Below the pieces are notes generated by a model. That model was not told the origin of the DNA, made no database searches, and saw nothing but the letters and a program-made list of their open reading frames with translations. Both the position numbers and the translations under genes were made by a program. Shown in pieces: positions 1-10,770 of a stretch of 64,000 nt of DNA. Source of the stretch: Lutjanus erythropterus (Eukaryota > Chordata > Actinopteri > Lutjaniformes > Lutjanidae); the NCBI GenBank assembly GCA_020091685.1, contig CM034612.1:24631158-24695157 (forward strand), read 5' to 3'. Positions within the stretch are counted from its first letter, which is position 1, and the number at the start of each line of letters is the position of its first letter.

Positions 1-180
1 TACACAGGTTTGGAGAAGAATATGAAGCAGATTTATGAGACATCATGTGCTGTAGATGAACAGTATGTACTTATGGTTCACTAACAGGAACACCTGTTCC
101 CTCCTCACTGTTCTTCCCTTTTTTCGGGTTTCTGCAGGTTAAATTTAGTTAGATAGTTAAGTTTAATTGAAGAGTTTTTG

Positions 181-340
181 AGGACTGCAACTAAGATTCA
201 TTTAATTATTGATTAATGTGCCTCTTGATGAATTGATTACTTGTTTAAAAATGTCAGAAAATATTGAATAATGCTGACGACTGTTTCCCAAAGCCCCCAC
301 ACGTGTTGTTTTGTCCATAATTAATCAAGGCAGTCGCCAG
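181..340. repeat. 'TAGGGCTGCAAC' inverted-repeat element, decayed copy 1
   Basis: Begins aggactgcaactaa and contains 'attgattaatg', 'aatgtcagaaaat' and 'tttcccaaagccc', in the same order as the better copies at 54135-54412 and 43784-44098. The family looks like a non-autonomous DNA transposon with TAGGGCTGCAAC-like ends and no coding capacity. This copy is truncated on its right side. Confidence 0.6.
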
Positions 341-1904
341 GAACATCCCTTGATGTTACAGCGTGATCAACAAAAAATTTTAACCAAAACAAATTTAAAA
401 GTGAGACTTATTGCAGCTTAATAAAAGTAACACGAACTTCATAATCTAGTTATTTTTTTAAGATGGGTAAAAATCATATTTAAAGCTAAGGTAGGTGTTA
501 GAAACATTTTCTGTTACATTTTTTTAAATTCTCTTTATATCCTGAGACCAATCAATAAATGAAAAGCTCTGACAAAGAAAACAGAAAAAAATCAGGTATC
601 TGCAGCTGTTGCAAGCCTGCAATAATAATAAACTCATCCAACCATTTAATTCTATGGATGTTCCTAATGAGTAATTTCTCTGTCGATGAAACAGAAATTT
701 AAGGTTAGACAAGTCAATTTGTCTAAGACTAAGAAAAGACCCAGAAAACAAATCGTAATCAAATCGTATTTCAAATGCTGCTGAAATATGTGGCCGTGCA
801 TTAAGAACATCGCACGTTATACTACAAAACATGACAAATCAATACATGTGGTTACGCATTGTTCCAATCGCGTGGCTGTATGTCAGTTTATTCTGACACA
901 GCCTTATTTTCATTTCCTTGATCAAGATACTGCCAAACCACACCGGTTTTACAAGATGTCATCTTTGTTCCATTTTAGACACGGCAGTTGACCAACTTGG
1001 TATATTAACAAGATATTAATAATTAGTTTAACTGACTAGTATTTCTGATGCTGACTAGTGAGGGTAGCAACGTTTAATCGACTAATTGCAGCAAATCTGG
1101 CACAAATGAAATGACTGTCTGACCCACCTGGCTGTCTAGCTGTGTACCTGCCTAACCATGTGCACTCTGCCCATAAACATGACCAGCTGATATACTGCTG
1201 TATAGTGAGCTAGCTGAGAAAGCAGAGAAAGGGCTGCCAAAATGCCCCAATGCTAACTCATGGTACAGCTGTGAGAACTAAAAACAGCCATGTTAGGAGT
1301 TTACATTCATTATGATAATGTTCTGTGTTTTCTTTGATGTGAATGAGATATGAGGTAGTTGGATGAGGTACGTGACTCATCCTCCAGCAGCAGTCAGGTG
1401 GTGTGTGTTCATGTGTCTTAGGGGAGCGGCTTTGGATGGGGTGGGATTCTTTCAGTTGGATTCTTTTAAAATTTAGCTTACTCTTGCTAGTTTCTCCAAC
1501 ACTACCAACCCCAAGTTTAGGAAATGAGACATTTTAAGGACTAAAATTGAGATTATTGGATTTTAGACTTTTTACGGACCCCCAGAAACCTTGGTTATTA
1601 CAGCTTTTGCTCTGCGGAGCCCAAGTGGACCAATAAATTTGCCATCTGACTGTTCTGCCGTCCGGGTTGCAGCAGCCCATCTCTGCTCCCTCTACAGGAA
1701 ATCACCCCTCTCACTGCTACATCAGCAAATTCCTCCACTAATTCCTAATCCGTAAAGCTCTCACACCAAAAATCCATTCAAGACGCTCCAAAATAATTCT
1801 CACTTGAAACTTTCCAAAGCAATTAAAACTTGAACTTCGAAGGGGACAGTGAAGGCAGAGACAGCTGCACTGACAAACAAGGTCGCTATTTCACTGGAGA
1901 CTGT

Positions 1905-2620
1905 AAGCCTCTTCAGCTTTTTTCTCCATTTCACCTGACAGGGAAGAAGACGTTTGAGCTGTAATTACAGAGTGGAACGGCGGTACAGTATGTGAGATGA
2001 ACAATAACATCTATACACAGAGAGAGGCTTAGCCTGTGGAGACGAGACACCACCACAAGACACTAGAAAAAGGCAATTTCTGGTATGAATGCCGGCTGTT
2101 GAAAAGCTGACGATTATTGCATTGCTGGCACGAAACGTTGAATATCTATAATCTTTCAATGATGTGGAATAGTTGAATGTTTGTGGAAAGGCTTATGCTA
2201 AACTGAATTGCTGTTGAATAAAACCAATAATGTGGGAATGATGTGGAATTTTTTAATATTTGTTTAAAATCTGGTGCTAAAATGAACTGCTGTTGAATAA
2301 TGGCAATAATGTCGCACTGATGTGGAATATTGTAATATTTGTTGAAAGACTGACACTAAACTAAACTGCTATTGAACAATACCAATACTGTCAGAATGAT
2401 GTGGAATATTTTAATGTTTATTGAAAGGCTAGTGCTAAACTGAACTGCTGTTATATTTTATATAAAAAGCCTGTTCAGTTTGTTTCTCCATTTCACCTGA
2501 CAGAGGAGACATTTGAGCTGTAATTACAGACTGGCATGGCTGTACATTATGTCACAGAGATGACCAATAACAACTATACACAGAAAGAGGCTTAGCCTGT
2601 GGGGATGAGACACCACCACA
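1905..2620. repeat. 79-bp tandem array (2160-2456) flanked by ~154-bp direct repeats
   Basis: Four units of 79 bp, the last partial, each start gatgtggaat at 2160, 2239, 2318 and 2397. They share the core 'aactgctgttgaata'. The array lies between two direct repeats, 1905-2058 and 2467-2620, which both contain 'ctccatttcacctgacag', 'tttgagctgtaattacag', 'gaggcttagcctgtgg' and 'gagacaccaccaca'. No coding potential. Confidence 0.85.
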
Positions 2621-3231
2621 AAAAAATGATGTAACTACACACAAACAAACTCAACCACACAATGAGATCACACCCCTAGGGCACCATCCACAGCAGCTAC
2701 GAGGATATGTAGTGAAGCTGATTGGAAACTTTTCCAGCCAACTTTTCTAATGTTGGAACTAAATAAAAAACTAAGTAGCTCTCTGTCGACTAGGCTGGAG
2801 CAAATAAAAATAGGTAGTTGAGTCACTGCAGCATGACGCTTGGACTGGAGCCATCTAATTACAACAAGAACAAGTTGTGTCAGAAAATTAAACATGTCAT
2901 CCACGGGGAGAAAAATGGACGAACCCCTGTCAGGAACTGTCATCTGTGGAGCTCTTTCAAATCAGCTGGAGTCGGCTAAAACATCACATTACGACAATAT
3001 ATGGGATGTCAGCTATTCAGTCAAGCAAGCTGACTGTTTGCTACATCGCAATATATGTATTCATCTATTTTCACTGCACTTTTACTGCCTAAACTTTTTA
3101 GTGACAAATCCATTCCAACTGAGCATAAAAACTTTAGTTAGATTGTTTCCTCGCGCTTCATAAAAATACTTCCCCGGTAGTGTGTCATTCACAATATGTT
3201 CAGAAAGAGTCTGCGTGTGTGTGTGTCTCAC

Positions 3232-6200
3232 CGCTGTGGACAGCCTCGAGGCCAGAGTCATCTCCAGGTTCCCCTTGAGGCCGAGCAGAGCCGGAACCAG
3301 GATGAAGATCTCTGTGATGTACTGAAAGGCCTCCCAGTGCTGTGGATGACATGAGGAAGTAATACAAAAATGGTCGACCTTCTAACGACTCCACTTTCAC
3401 TCAGTCCCATCTGACATTCAAATTCAAATGCTACACTACAATTTAGATAAGACAAATTCTTCATTTGCATATTCACTTCTCAAGAATCCTGGCAGTAATT
3501 CAATAAAGGTGTCAAGTGTTTTAAACTGTAAAACATTCTTAAGACGTGTTCTGGGCGTTGTTGGCTGCTCTCTACCATCCTCTTTATTGCATGGAGCAAC
3601 AAAATTTGATTTATATAGGGCGGGTTTAGCATGCAGCAACCACTGCACTCACCTGTCAATCAAAACATTACACATAACTTACCGTTTTAAACCTAAATAT
3701 CCTCCAAAACAAGAAACACCGGTGAGGTAAAACTGGATACTGAAAGCTGACAATCAGTTGGTACCGATTATGCAGCCTTGAGTACTGGCCGATACCGATA
3801 TCGATCCGATACGATATCAGCACGAATCATACATACTTTTATTACTTATTTTGTAGTGTGGAATGTTAGAAAAGGCTTTATCAAGTGATGTTACTCAAAC
3901 AGAGAACAATAGTCAGCAACCAGAGTCACCTATGAATAGAAGTGCTGGAGCGGAAAATGGACTGCTTATTGGAGCGCTTATATCGGAGATTTTAGATGCA
4001 GTCCGATAAAATCCGATACTCGTTTTTTGGTTAATATCGGACCGATATCCGATATCAATATCGGATCGGGACACCCCTACTAGAGATCCTGTGGGGCTTT
4101 ATTTTTATGCGTGGATTGTTTGTAATTTAAACAACACTGATTCCAAAAAAGTGACACTCTTTAAAATGCAAATGCAAAGAGAACACAAAGATATGCTAAT
4201 CTATTTAAATCTATGTTTAATTTAATACAAAACAAAGACAAGATATTTAATGTTCAAACTGATAAACTTCAACATTTTTTGTAAATATACACTCATTCTG
4301 AATCTAATGCCCGCAACATGCTCCAAAAAACGGTGAAGTTTCGAAGCCATGCTGTTGTAATACATGCAGAATGTGTCTTGGCGTTGTCTTGCTGAAATAA
4401 GCAGGGACGTCTCTGACAAAAGACGTCTGGACAGCAGCATATGTTGCTCCAGTGCGTGCATTAATGTGGCCTTCACAGATGTGATGCCATGGGCACTAAC
4501 ACACCCCCATACCATCACAGATGCCGGCTTTTTGAAGTCAGCGATGGTAACAATCTGCTGGTCTTTGTCCTCTTTAGCCCGGAGGACACGACATCCATGA
4601 TTTGTGAAAACAATCTGAAATGTGGACTCGTCAGACCAAAGCACACTTTTCCAATTTGTGTCAGTCCATCTCAGATGAGCTCAGGCTCAGAGAAGTCTGC
4701 AGTGTTTCTGGATGTTGTTGATATATGTCTTTCTCTCTGAATGTCTTAACTTGGGTTTGTAGCTCAAGCTATGAACTGTGTTTACTGACAACAGTTTTCC
4801 AAGTGTTCCTGAGCCCATGTAGTGTCATTTATCAAATTATGTGGGTTTTCAATGTAAAATGTCATGTCGGGTGAGTAAATCAAGAAACTCACTTACAAGT
4901 TGTAAAAAAAATAGAACTATTCTTACTGAGTTAAGTAAAAACTGACTTCAGACAAGTAGATTTATGACCCACTGTTTTTTCACCAAGATTAGCATACATA
5001 TATGCAGGTTTTATTTAACACAAGAAATAACCAATAACAATAGACAACTGGCTCCTGTCACACTGACAGTAGAGGAGTTTGCCTCTGTTTTTTTTCTGAT
5101 GTGTCACGTTCAATGTCAGAAAGCTGAGACTCAACTCGTGTGTGCAGGCAAGCAGAGAGAAAGACGTCTCAATCTAAGTGAATTTTGTAGCATCTACCTC
5201 AATCTCTCCCGTGTTACTGTTTGTACTTTTACTCTTTCGTGTTCTCCTTCAGGTGATAGGAGTCACATTAAGTTAACCACACATTTCCTAATTTTGCTGC
5301 TTCATGATGAAAGCTTTTAGATAACAAACTATTTGGGGGACTTTTATTGTGAAGAATTATAGGAAATTACAGAAAATTTGCAGCAGTTTGACGAGGTTGC
5401 CACAAGGCAGGAGTTGCTGGCAAAGTTTGGTTGTTGACACGTGGGAGAGAAAATAAAAGGAAGCTGGTCATTGCACCACCTCTCCATTTATTATTTTGCT
5501 ATTAACCTTCTCAGTTAGGCGACCTCAGGACACCTGGTTACACTGAATTTTGCCCCTGCCATATGATGTCACTGTCCATCGTATCATATGCCAATTCACA
5601 AAACATCCCCCAACCCTAAATCAGACAGTTTAGTTAACTTGGAAGTGAAAATGAAAGCAAACAGGAAGCAAAGTTTTCCTGCTTCAACTTTGAAAGACTG
5701 TAGGTTGATGTAGTTGTGCACACAATTTTCCTGAGAAACACAACATCTCAAGTTCACTTTCAGTTTTTACCTCCAAAAAAAGTGGTTTAGATAATCTGGG
5801 TAAACTGTTGCCTCAGGATTTTGTGACTGATGGTATTTTTTGCCCTTCAGACTTTGTTCCAGTGATGACACCATGTTCCCACATCTCAGTGATGATAAAA
5901 ACAGATAAAAACTGATAAAAACAATGGCCCAGACTACAAAATAAGACCTGAATGTAATGAACTGGATGTACTCTTTAATGCCGCCCTGTCTTGAGCTCTC
6001 AGCTATGAGGCTTGTTGTTGTTTCAATGAATAATAGTGTTATTGTAGCTCAGATTACCTGAACAATGTCCAGCACCATTCCAGCTGATACAGTTCCAAAT
6101 CCAGCGAGTAGGAAAGGCACCAAGATCTGCAGCGCCATGGCCAGCGGCGACTCCTTGGGCATATTCTGCACATGAGATCCCAGCCCTTCCTCCTCATCCT

Positions 6201-6600
6201 CTTCCTCCTCTGCATCAGCCTCCTCCCCGGAGAGCCTCCTCTCAGCCAGCATGGGCTCAGTCTCAGAGTATCCTCCATCTCCACAGTCTGATAAAGTCAC
6301 AGAGGAGCGAGAGGCCCGGTCCAGGAGCCGCCGGCCTTCTATGTGCGCCGTCTCTTGTCTATAGCCGTTCTGGAGCGAGCCGGCCTCCGGTTTAGCTCCG
6401 AGGTCCACCATGGCCAGACGCTCCTCCTGGAGCTTGGTGTAGCCGGTGGGGACCATGGTATGGAACAGAGAGGCGATCCGGCCAGAGGAAACAGGCTTCA
6501 GGGAGAGAGCGCTCCACCCGCCACCTGCTCCGCTCATACGCACCGTCAGGCTAGAGCCCAGGGACTCCCCTATAGCTCCTCCTAGACTCTGGATACTCAT
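3232..6600 (-). CDS. slc41a2: slc41a2, magnesium transporter (5' part; coding exons 1 and 2)
   Basis: SLC41 proteins are MgtE-like polytopic Mg2+ carriers of the plasma membrane. Coding exon 1 is 6058..6600 (181 codons) and exon 2 is 3232..3339 (36 codons). The intron between them has a GT donor (low side of 6058) and an AG acceptor (3340-3341) and is in phase 0. Exon 1 is a long acidic, Ser-rich cytosolic N-terminus ([15 protein letters not shown] near residues 126-140). It ends at the first membrane segment, [16 protein letters not shown], followed by DIVQ. Exon 2 starts HWEAF and contains [17 protein letters not shown], the SLC41 signature. 'GTVSAGM' fits SLC41A2 better than SLC41A1 (GTVAAGM, from memory), and the neighbours nopchap1 and aldh1l2 agree. 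An in-frame TGA lies 27 nt upstream of the ATG, fixing the start. The remaining exons would lie below base 1; nothing resembling exon 3 was seen in 1-3231. Confidence 0.93.
3755..4080. mobile_element. hAT-like non-autonomous element rich in ATATCGG motifs
   Basis: Repeated gccgatacc, cgatatcgatccg and atatcggaccgatatccg motifs near both ends. The right end reads out as TAGGGGTGTCCCGATCC on the minus strand, typical of short hAT-type elements in fish. The left terminus is not recognisable, so this copy is degraded. Family assignment is from memory of the terminal sequence. Confidence 0.55.
4131..4860 (-). mobile_element. Tc1/IS630-like transposon, 3' half, degenerate transposase
   Basis: The minus-strand frame beginning at 4644 reads [13 protein letters not shown]..., then [17 protein letters not shown], both hallmarks of the DDE catalytic core of Tc1-like transposases. 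The frame then runs into a tail seen in many fish copies ([24 protein letters not shown]). The end near 4131 has the attccaaaaaagt terminal sequence of this family. Upstream transposase sequence continues in pieces to about 4860. Internal deletions and stops make it non-functional. It sits in slc41a2 intron 1. Confidence 0.8.
4861..6057. other. slc41a2 intron 1, unannotated remainder
   Basis: No exon, RNA gene or clear repeat recognised. A short 'gataaaaac' repetition lies near 5893-5925. Confidence 0.5.
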
Positions 6601-6628
6601 GATGTGGTCTAAGGCCGCGGTGTCTCAT
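6551..6628 (-). promoter_or_regulatory. Overlapping upstream ORF of slc41a2
   Basis: ATG at 6628 opens 25 codons in a different frame and terminates with TAG 48 nt inside the slc41a2 coding sequence. If the 5' UTR starts upstream of 6628, initiation here would bypass the main ATG at 6600, so the uORF could dampen translation. Functional use is inferred only. Confidence 0.4.
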
Positions 6629-6737
6629 CTCCCGTCATCCAGTCCGGGAGCAGTGCAGAAATGATACACAGTAGAACTGGTTACACTGGCTCAGGTGCAA
6701 CATCCATGACAGAAATTGGATACAGGGACTCATCAGC
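6601..6737 (-). other. slc41a2: slc41a2 5' UTR part of the start-codon exon
   Basis: Directly upstream of the ATG, the minus strand reads back to a good 3' splice site, ttttcctcag (6738-6747), so the exon holding the start codon probably begins at 6737 with about 137 nt of 5' UTR. It contains an out-of-frame ATG at 6628 that opens a 25-codon reading frame ending at 6551, inside the slc41a2 coding sequence. Exon extent is inferred from splice-site shape only. Confidence 0.6.
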
Positions 6738-9378
6738 CTGAGGAAAATTCACAAGCACACACGACAGAGGTGAAGACTGGGAGAAGAGAAAAACACAGCC
6801 TGAAGCAAGTTTCAATATGATATTTCACTGAGACAGAACAACTAAGTCACTTCTTATGAAGAAGACCTAAACTTCCCTAATGGGAAACCACAAAAGACTC
6901 TAAATATGAAGCAGCTGGTCTCCAATGAATCACAGACCAGCTTTGGGGAAATTACAGTAGCAGCAATTCTTACACAAAATGCTCTGTAAAAGCCAAAGTA
7001 GGCAAAAAAAATATTGATTTTGAAGAAATGTCTAATTTTAATTATTTTGAATGATACTGCAATTGCAATATAATTTGCAATATTAAAGTAAAGGATCATT
7101 TTTACATCATTATTCTCATTTTCACTGAAAAATACATTAAAACGTGTTATCTTTTTTCAGAAATCTGTACTGAACAAAGATGTTTAGCTAATGTTAGCAA
7201 AATGTAGCCGAACTGCCTAATGATTGATGTAGATTAGCTAGCCAGTCAGCTAACATTAGCTGATTTAAGATGTTAATATACAGTGATTTTACAGATCCCC
7301 CGTCAACGTCTTTTGACCATCTCATATTTTGGTTTTCTTTTCACCATAGATGAGTCACGCTCATGGAGTATCTAAGTACACGAAACAGGAGAGGAGAAAG
7401 TTAAAAGAGGTACCAAGCTTGCTCAACTGTCATTGGAGCGCACAGCACAAAGGGACAGGACTTAGGAGTCCATTTCCAGTAGTTGGGCGGGAGTAGGGAT
7501 GCATGATATGTTTGTTTTTTTTGTTTTGTTTTTTTCAGTCAATATTAATAACTGATAATTACCCACTTCTCATGGCAGGTGAAGATAAACTAAATTATAA
7601 TCTCAAATTTTTGTATTTTAGAATTCAGTTCCTATATCCTGTAGTTAATGCACACCTCAGGGTAAGAGAGGCTCAGATGTAATGAGCAAAGATGAATGAT
7701 TTAACATTCATTATTACAACCAAGCATTTTGCCTGAGAATTCAAATTAACATCATCTGTCAGATTAGATATTAGATAGAGTCTATATTTATCTGTGATCA
7801 TTTCATTATCAGAATAAAATAATATAGCTTTGATATTGTCAGCTGATAATTTATTAGCCACAATATTTATTGTGTATCTCTTGGTGGTAGTTTGACTACA
7901 TTAAAATCTCAGTTGCTATTTCTGTAGTTAACTACTCTGGGTTAACTAGTTTAGATAGTAAATACATAATACATATTCATAGTATTCTCATTATGTTCAT
8001 TTCTATACTAATATGGCACAAAACAATAACCTGCTATTTGATTAAAATCATCTGTTGTTTATGACCAAGATGTCTGTGATCAAATCTGTTTTTTTATGTG
8101 GATGTCGATGCTATATTGATCAAGAAAGCTGAGTTCTCCTGCTGCTTCTTTCTGCATGCTAGAGGAACAACAGATGCATGCATGCAGCCTGCTAGATGAG
8201 TATTTTCATCACCTACGAAAGACCACATCCTGACCAACAAAGTAATAGCTATTGGTTTGGGTGGTGGTACACAACAACATGGGTGTGGGCATCAGAAGCT
8301 CATGCGCAATGCACCCTGATACATGTAGGCACTGCTGCACAGCTCCAAGAGCAGGAGAGTTTTCTGGTCACTACAGCAGCACTAAGGAATTTACTGCTTC
8401 AACTGACAACAGTTAACATCAACACTGACTGGACATCCACATGAAAAGTGCCGAATTCTCCCTTTAAACCGCACCCTCAGGCTACCTGAGGGAGGACAGG
8501 TCTGCCATAATCCCTTAATCAAACACACCTACAATTTACTCAGTGCTGTACACCTGGATAACAACATGTGATTCCAGACTAACATTGTGATAGTTTCTCA
8601 GTGCAGTTTGGATACAATCAAATTACTTTTTATAAATAGTTTTAGTTTGAAGAGCTAAATATTTTGAAACTGGTTAAATGTAGTTAAACTAACTTTCATT
8701 GTGAAGTAGCTGCTTTGTTGCAACACTTCACCACTGTCAATATCCTACAGTGCTGTTAACCATAATGCATTTCTCTGCTGTTGTGGTGGTAAACAGTGTA
8801 GTATTAGTTTAGTTAGTTGATATAAAGGTAAAACCCAAACAGGATAAATAATGCTACATTATTAGTAGTACATAAATAGATTTAAAGTGGAGGGAGAAGA
8901 ATAACTTATCTTCTAGTTGACAGCGAGCAGAAATAAAGCACACTATATGACGTTGTATTTTGTTAATATCTGTGTTGCTTGTTTTACGTTAAAGATGCAG
9001 TTTGAGACCACAGGGTGTAACAGTTTATAACGCTATTTCCCCCACCTTTCCATCTGCATTTCATTATTCTTCAGGCCTGTCATATGACCATTTGTATTTA
9101 AAGGTGACGTCTTCGTTTAACGCATTATTACGCACAAGCTAATGTTTACTGCTAACTTTGCTGCTAAACACATGAATGTTGAGTATATGTGTTTATGTTA
9201 GCTAACACTGTGCTGTTAGCTAGCTGTGAACAAACCAAAACAGTAGGGAGCACAGCTCCATACTTTCTTACGCGTTATCTGGGACAAAATAGTAGCCATT
9301 GTTAGCTAGTCGATACAAAAAAGAGCAAACTACTTATTCTAGTCGTCAGCGTATTTTTATGTGTTTTCCATGAGTTAC
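6738..9378. other. Probable slc41a2 5' UTR intron
   Basis: AT-rich, no coding signal. It contains the short palindromic 'gctaatgttagc'-type words common in fish (7188-7262) and, near 8215-8460, a stretch ending gaattctccctttaaa that resembles the end of a short interspersed element. Confidence 0.45.
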
Positions 9379-9560
9379 CTTTAGTGCTGCGGAGACATTT
9401 CCTCCAGCAGAAGAGATGCGAGTCTTCTTCCTTGACAGTAAACCAGCAGCCAGAAAGCCGCGTCAGAGCAAAGAGTGACGCCGAAGCTCGTCTATGCGTG
9501 ACAGATGGGCCACTCGGTTTGGAAAATAGCGCGTGAAATCCCCACGCCGCATAGACGTGA
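9379..9560 (-). promoter_or_regulatory. slc41a2: Probable first non-coding exon and promoter of slc41a2
   Basis: A CpG-rich patch in AT-rich surroundings. Read on the minus strand it ends in GCACTAAAG followed by gtaactc, a plausible 5' splice site (9378 and below), which would splice to the acceptor at 6738. The transcription start is not determined and the upper end is approximate. Transcription would run opposite to nopchap1, whose start is about 1.2 kb away. Confidence 0.45.
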
Positions 9561-10440
9561 TGCAGTGTAGGGAAATTACTTTGAAAGCAAGCTACCATTG
9601 ACTTCACACCTGAAGAAGTTGAACTATAGTATAGCTACTTTAGGGTGAAATCTATCCTGGTTAACTATAGGTCCTTATACATATGAGGATCTATATTTAA
9701 AAATAAAAAATTAAATGTTATGCACAATTATACATTTATTTATTGTAAAAGGTGCCCATGCTTGTTCCGAGGTCACTATTCATGGGAAATTTCAGGAGAG
9801 AGGCAGTGGTAAAATAAAATAATAATAAATACATGAATAAATAAGTAAATATAAGTTTTCTTTAATGGCCCAGCTGAAACATTATGCTGTTTACATTGAT
9901 TAATTAAAGCAGCCCTCTGCCTTTTTTTCTTTCTTTTTAATATTCAGCAAAAATAGCACATATTGTATCAGACACAAAAAGCAAACAATACAATACAGGA
10001 CACCTGATAACAACAACAATAAATAAAAAATGCTTGGATGAAAACAAAACAAATTAATGCAATGACATGTATTCTAAATAAGTTGAAAAATATTTTTAAA
10101 ATAACTAAGGAATAATGTCAGACATTGGAAAAGAACATTTAATTTGACTTTCAAATATGTTTCTGCAATATTCTAATATTCGTTTCTTTTTTAATGTTTG
10201 CAAAAGCAAAACAGTTGAACACTGAAACTAAAAAAATTCTCTTCATGAATAAATATAGATATAAGATTAAAATTTAAAAACATATTTCAGAGATCTGCAA
10301 CTCATAGATTTATGATTAACAATATTCTTGTTTAACTGTACGGTATTTGATCAATTTAGTCCAACGAGGTTCGCGGTGACAAAAGCAAGTCAGAGTGGCA
10401 CCTCCTACTAAAGTACAGGCTTTCTGGTCAGAACAAAAAG
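9561..10440. other. AT-rich intergenic DNA between divergent slc41a2 and nopchap1
   Basis: Mostly runs of A and T with no open frame of interest. CpG dinucleotides rise from about 10360 toward the nopchap1 promoter. Confidence 0.5.
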
Positions 10441-10466
10441 TGCCAGACGGATATTTTGATTGTAGT

Positions 10467-10476
10467 GCGCATGCGT
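10467..10476. promoter_or_regulatory. NRF1-type palindrome upstream of nopchap1
   Basis: gcgcatgcgt matches the NRF1 consensus (RCGCATGCGY). It lies about 300 bp upstream of the nopchap1 ATG in a CpG-enriched stretch. NRF1 sites are typical of housekeeping and nucleolar/mitochondrial gene promoters. Binding is inferred from sequence. Confidence 0.5.
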
Positions 10477-10736
10477 GGAGTACACTTCGCTTTAGTAGTT
10501 GTAAATTTTTTTTATCATAAAAACATCCCGAGAAGTTCAGACAAAGTGGGCGGTTTTTATCAGTCTTTTAAGCTCTACTTGTTCATTAGTGTTCGTAATT
10601 TTGTCGGTGTATTTTTTACAGCCACAGTCTGATTCCGTGCAGTCTTCCCAGACAGCAGAGGGCGCTGTATAAATATTTGCTTAGTATTTCTTCTGTGACC
10701 TCTCATCCGGAACAAGCTAATCTCACTGTAACACAC

Positions 10737-10769
10737 ATGTCGATGAAAACACAACCGTGTCGCTTCTAA
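10737..10769 (+). promoter_or_regulatory. 10-codon upstream ORF ending one base before the nopchap1 start
   Basis: atgtcgatg... runs 10 codons to a TAA at 10767-10769. The nopchap1 ATG begins at 10771, giving the junction TAAAATGG. The arrangement would allow reinitiation at the main start if transcripts begin upstream of 10737. Confidence 0.4.
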
Positions 10770-10770
10770 A

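Larger units (their letters stand above)
1..3231. other. slc41a2 intron 2 (partial): repeats, no exon seen
   Basis: AT-rich intronic DNA. It holds an inverted-repeat element copy (about 181-340), a 79-bp tandem array with flanking direct repeats (1905-2620), and otherwise unrecognised sequence. No open frame with splice sites or a known protein match was found on either strand. Confidence 0.6.

Noticed and set aside
4222..4644. 140-codon ORF as a host gene
   Set aside because: It is the decayed core of a Tc1-like transposase fused by chance to the element's terminal sequence.
6343..6664. Plus-strand ORFs opposite slc41a2 exon 1
   Set aside because: Antisense shadows of the GC-rich coding exon with no splice or start support.
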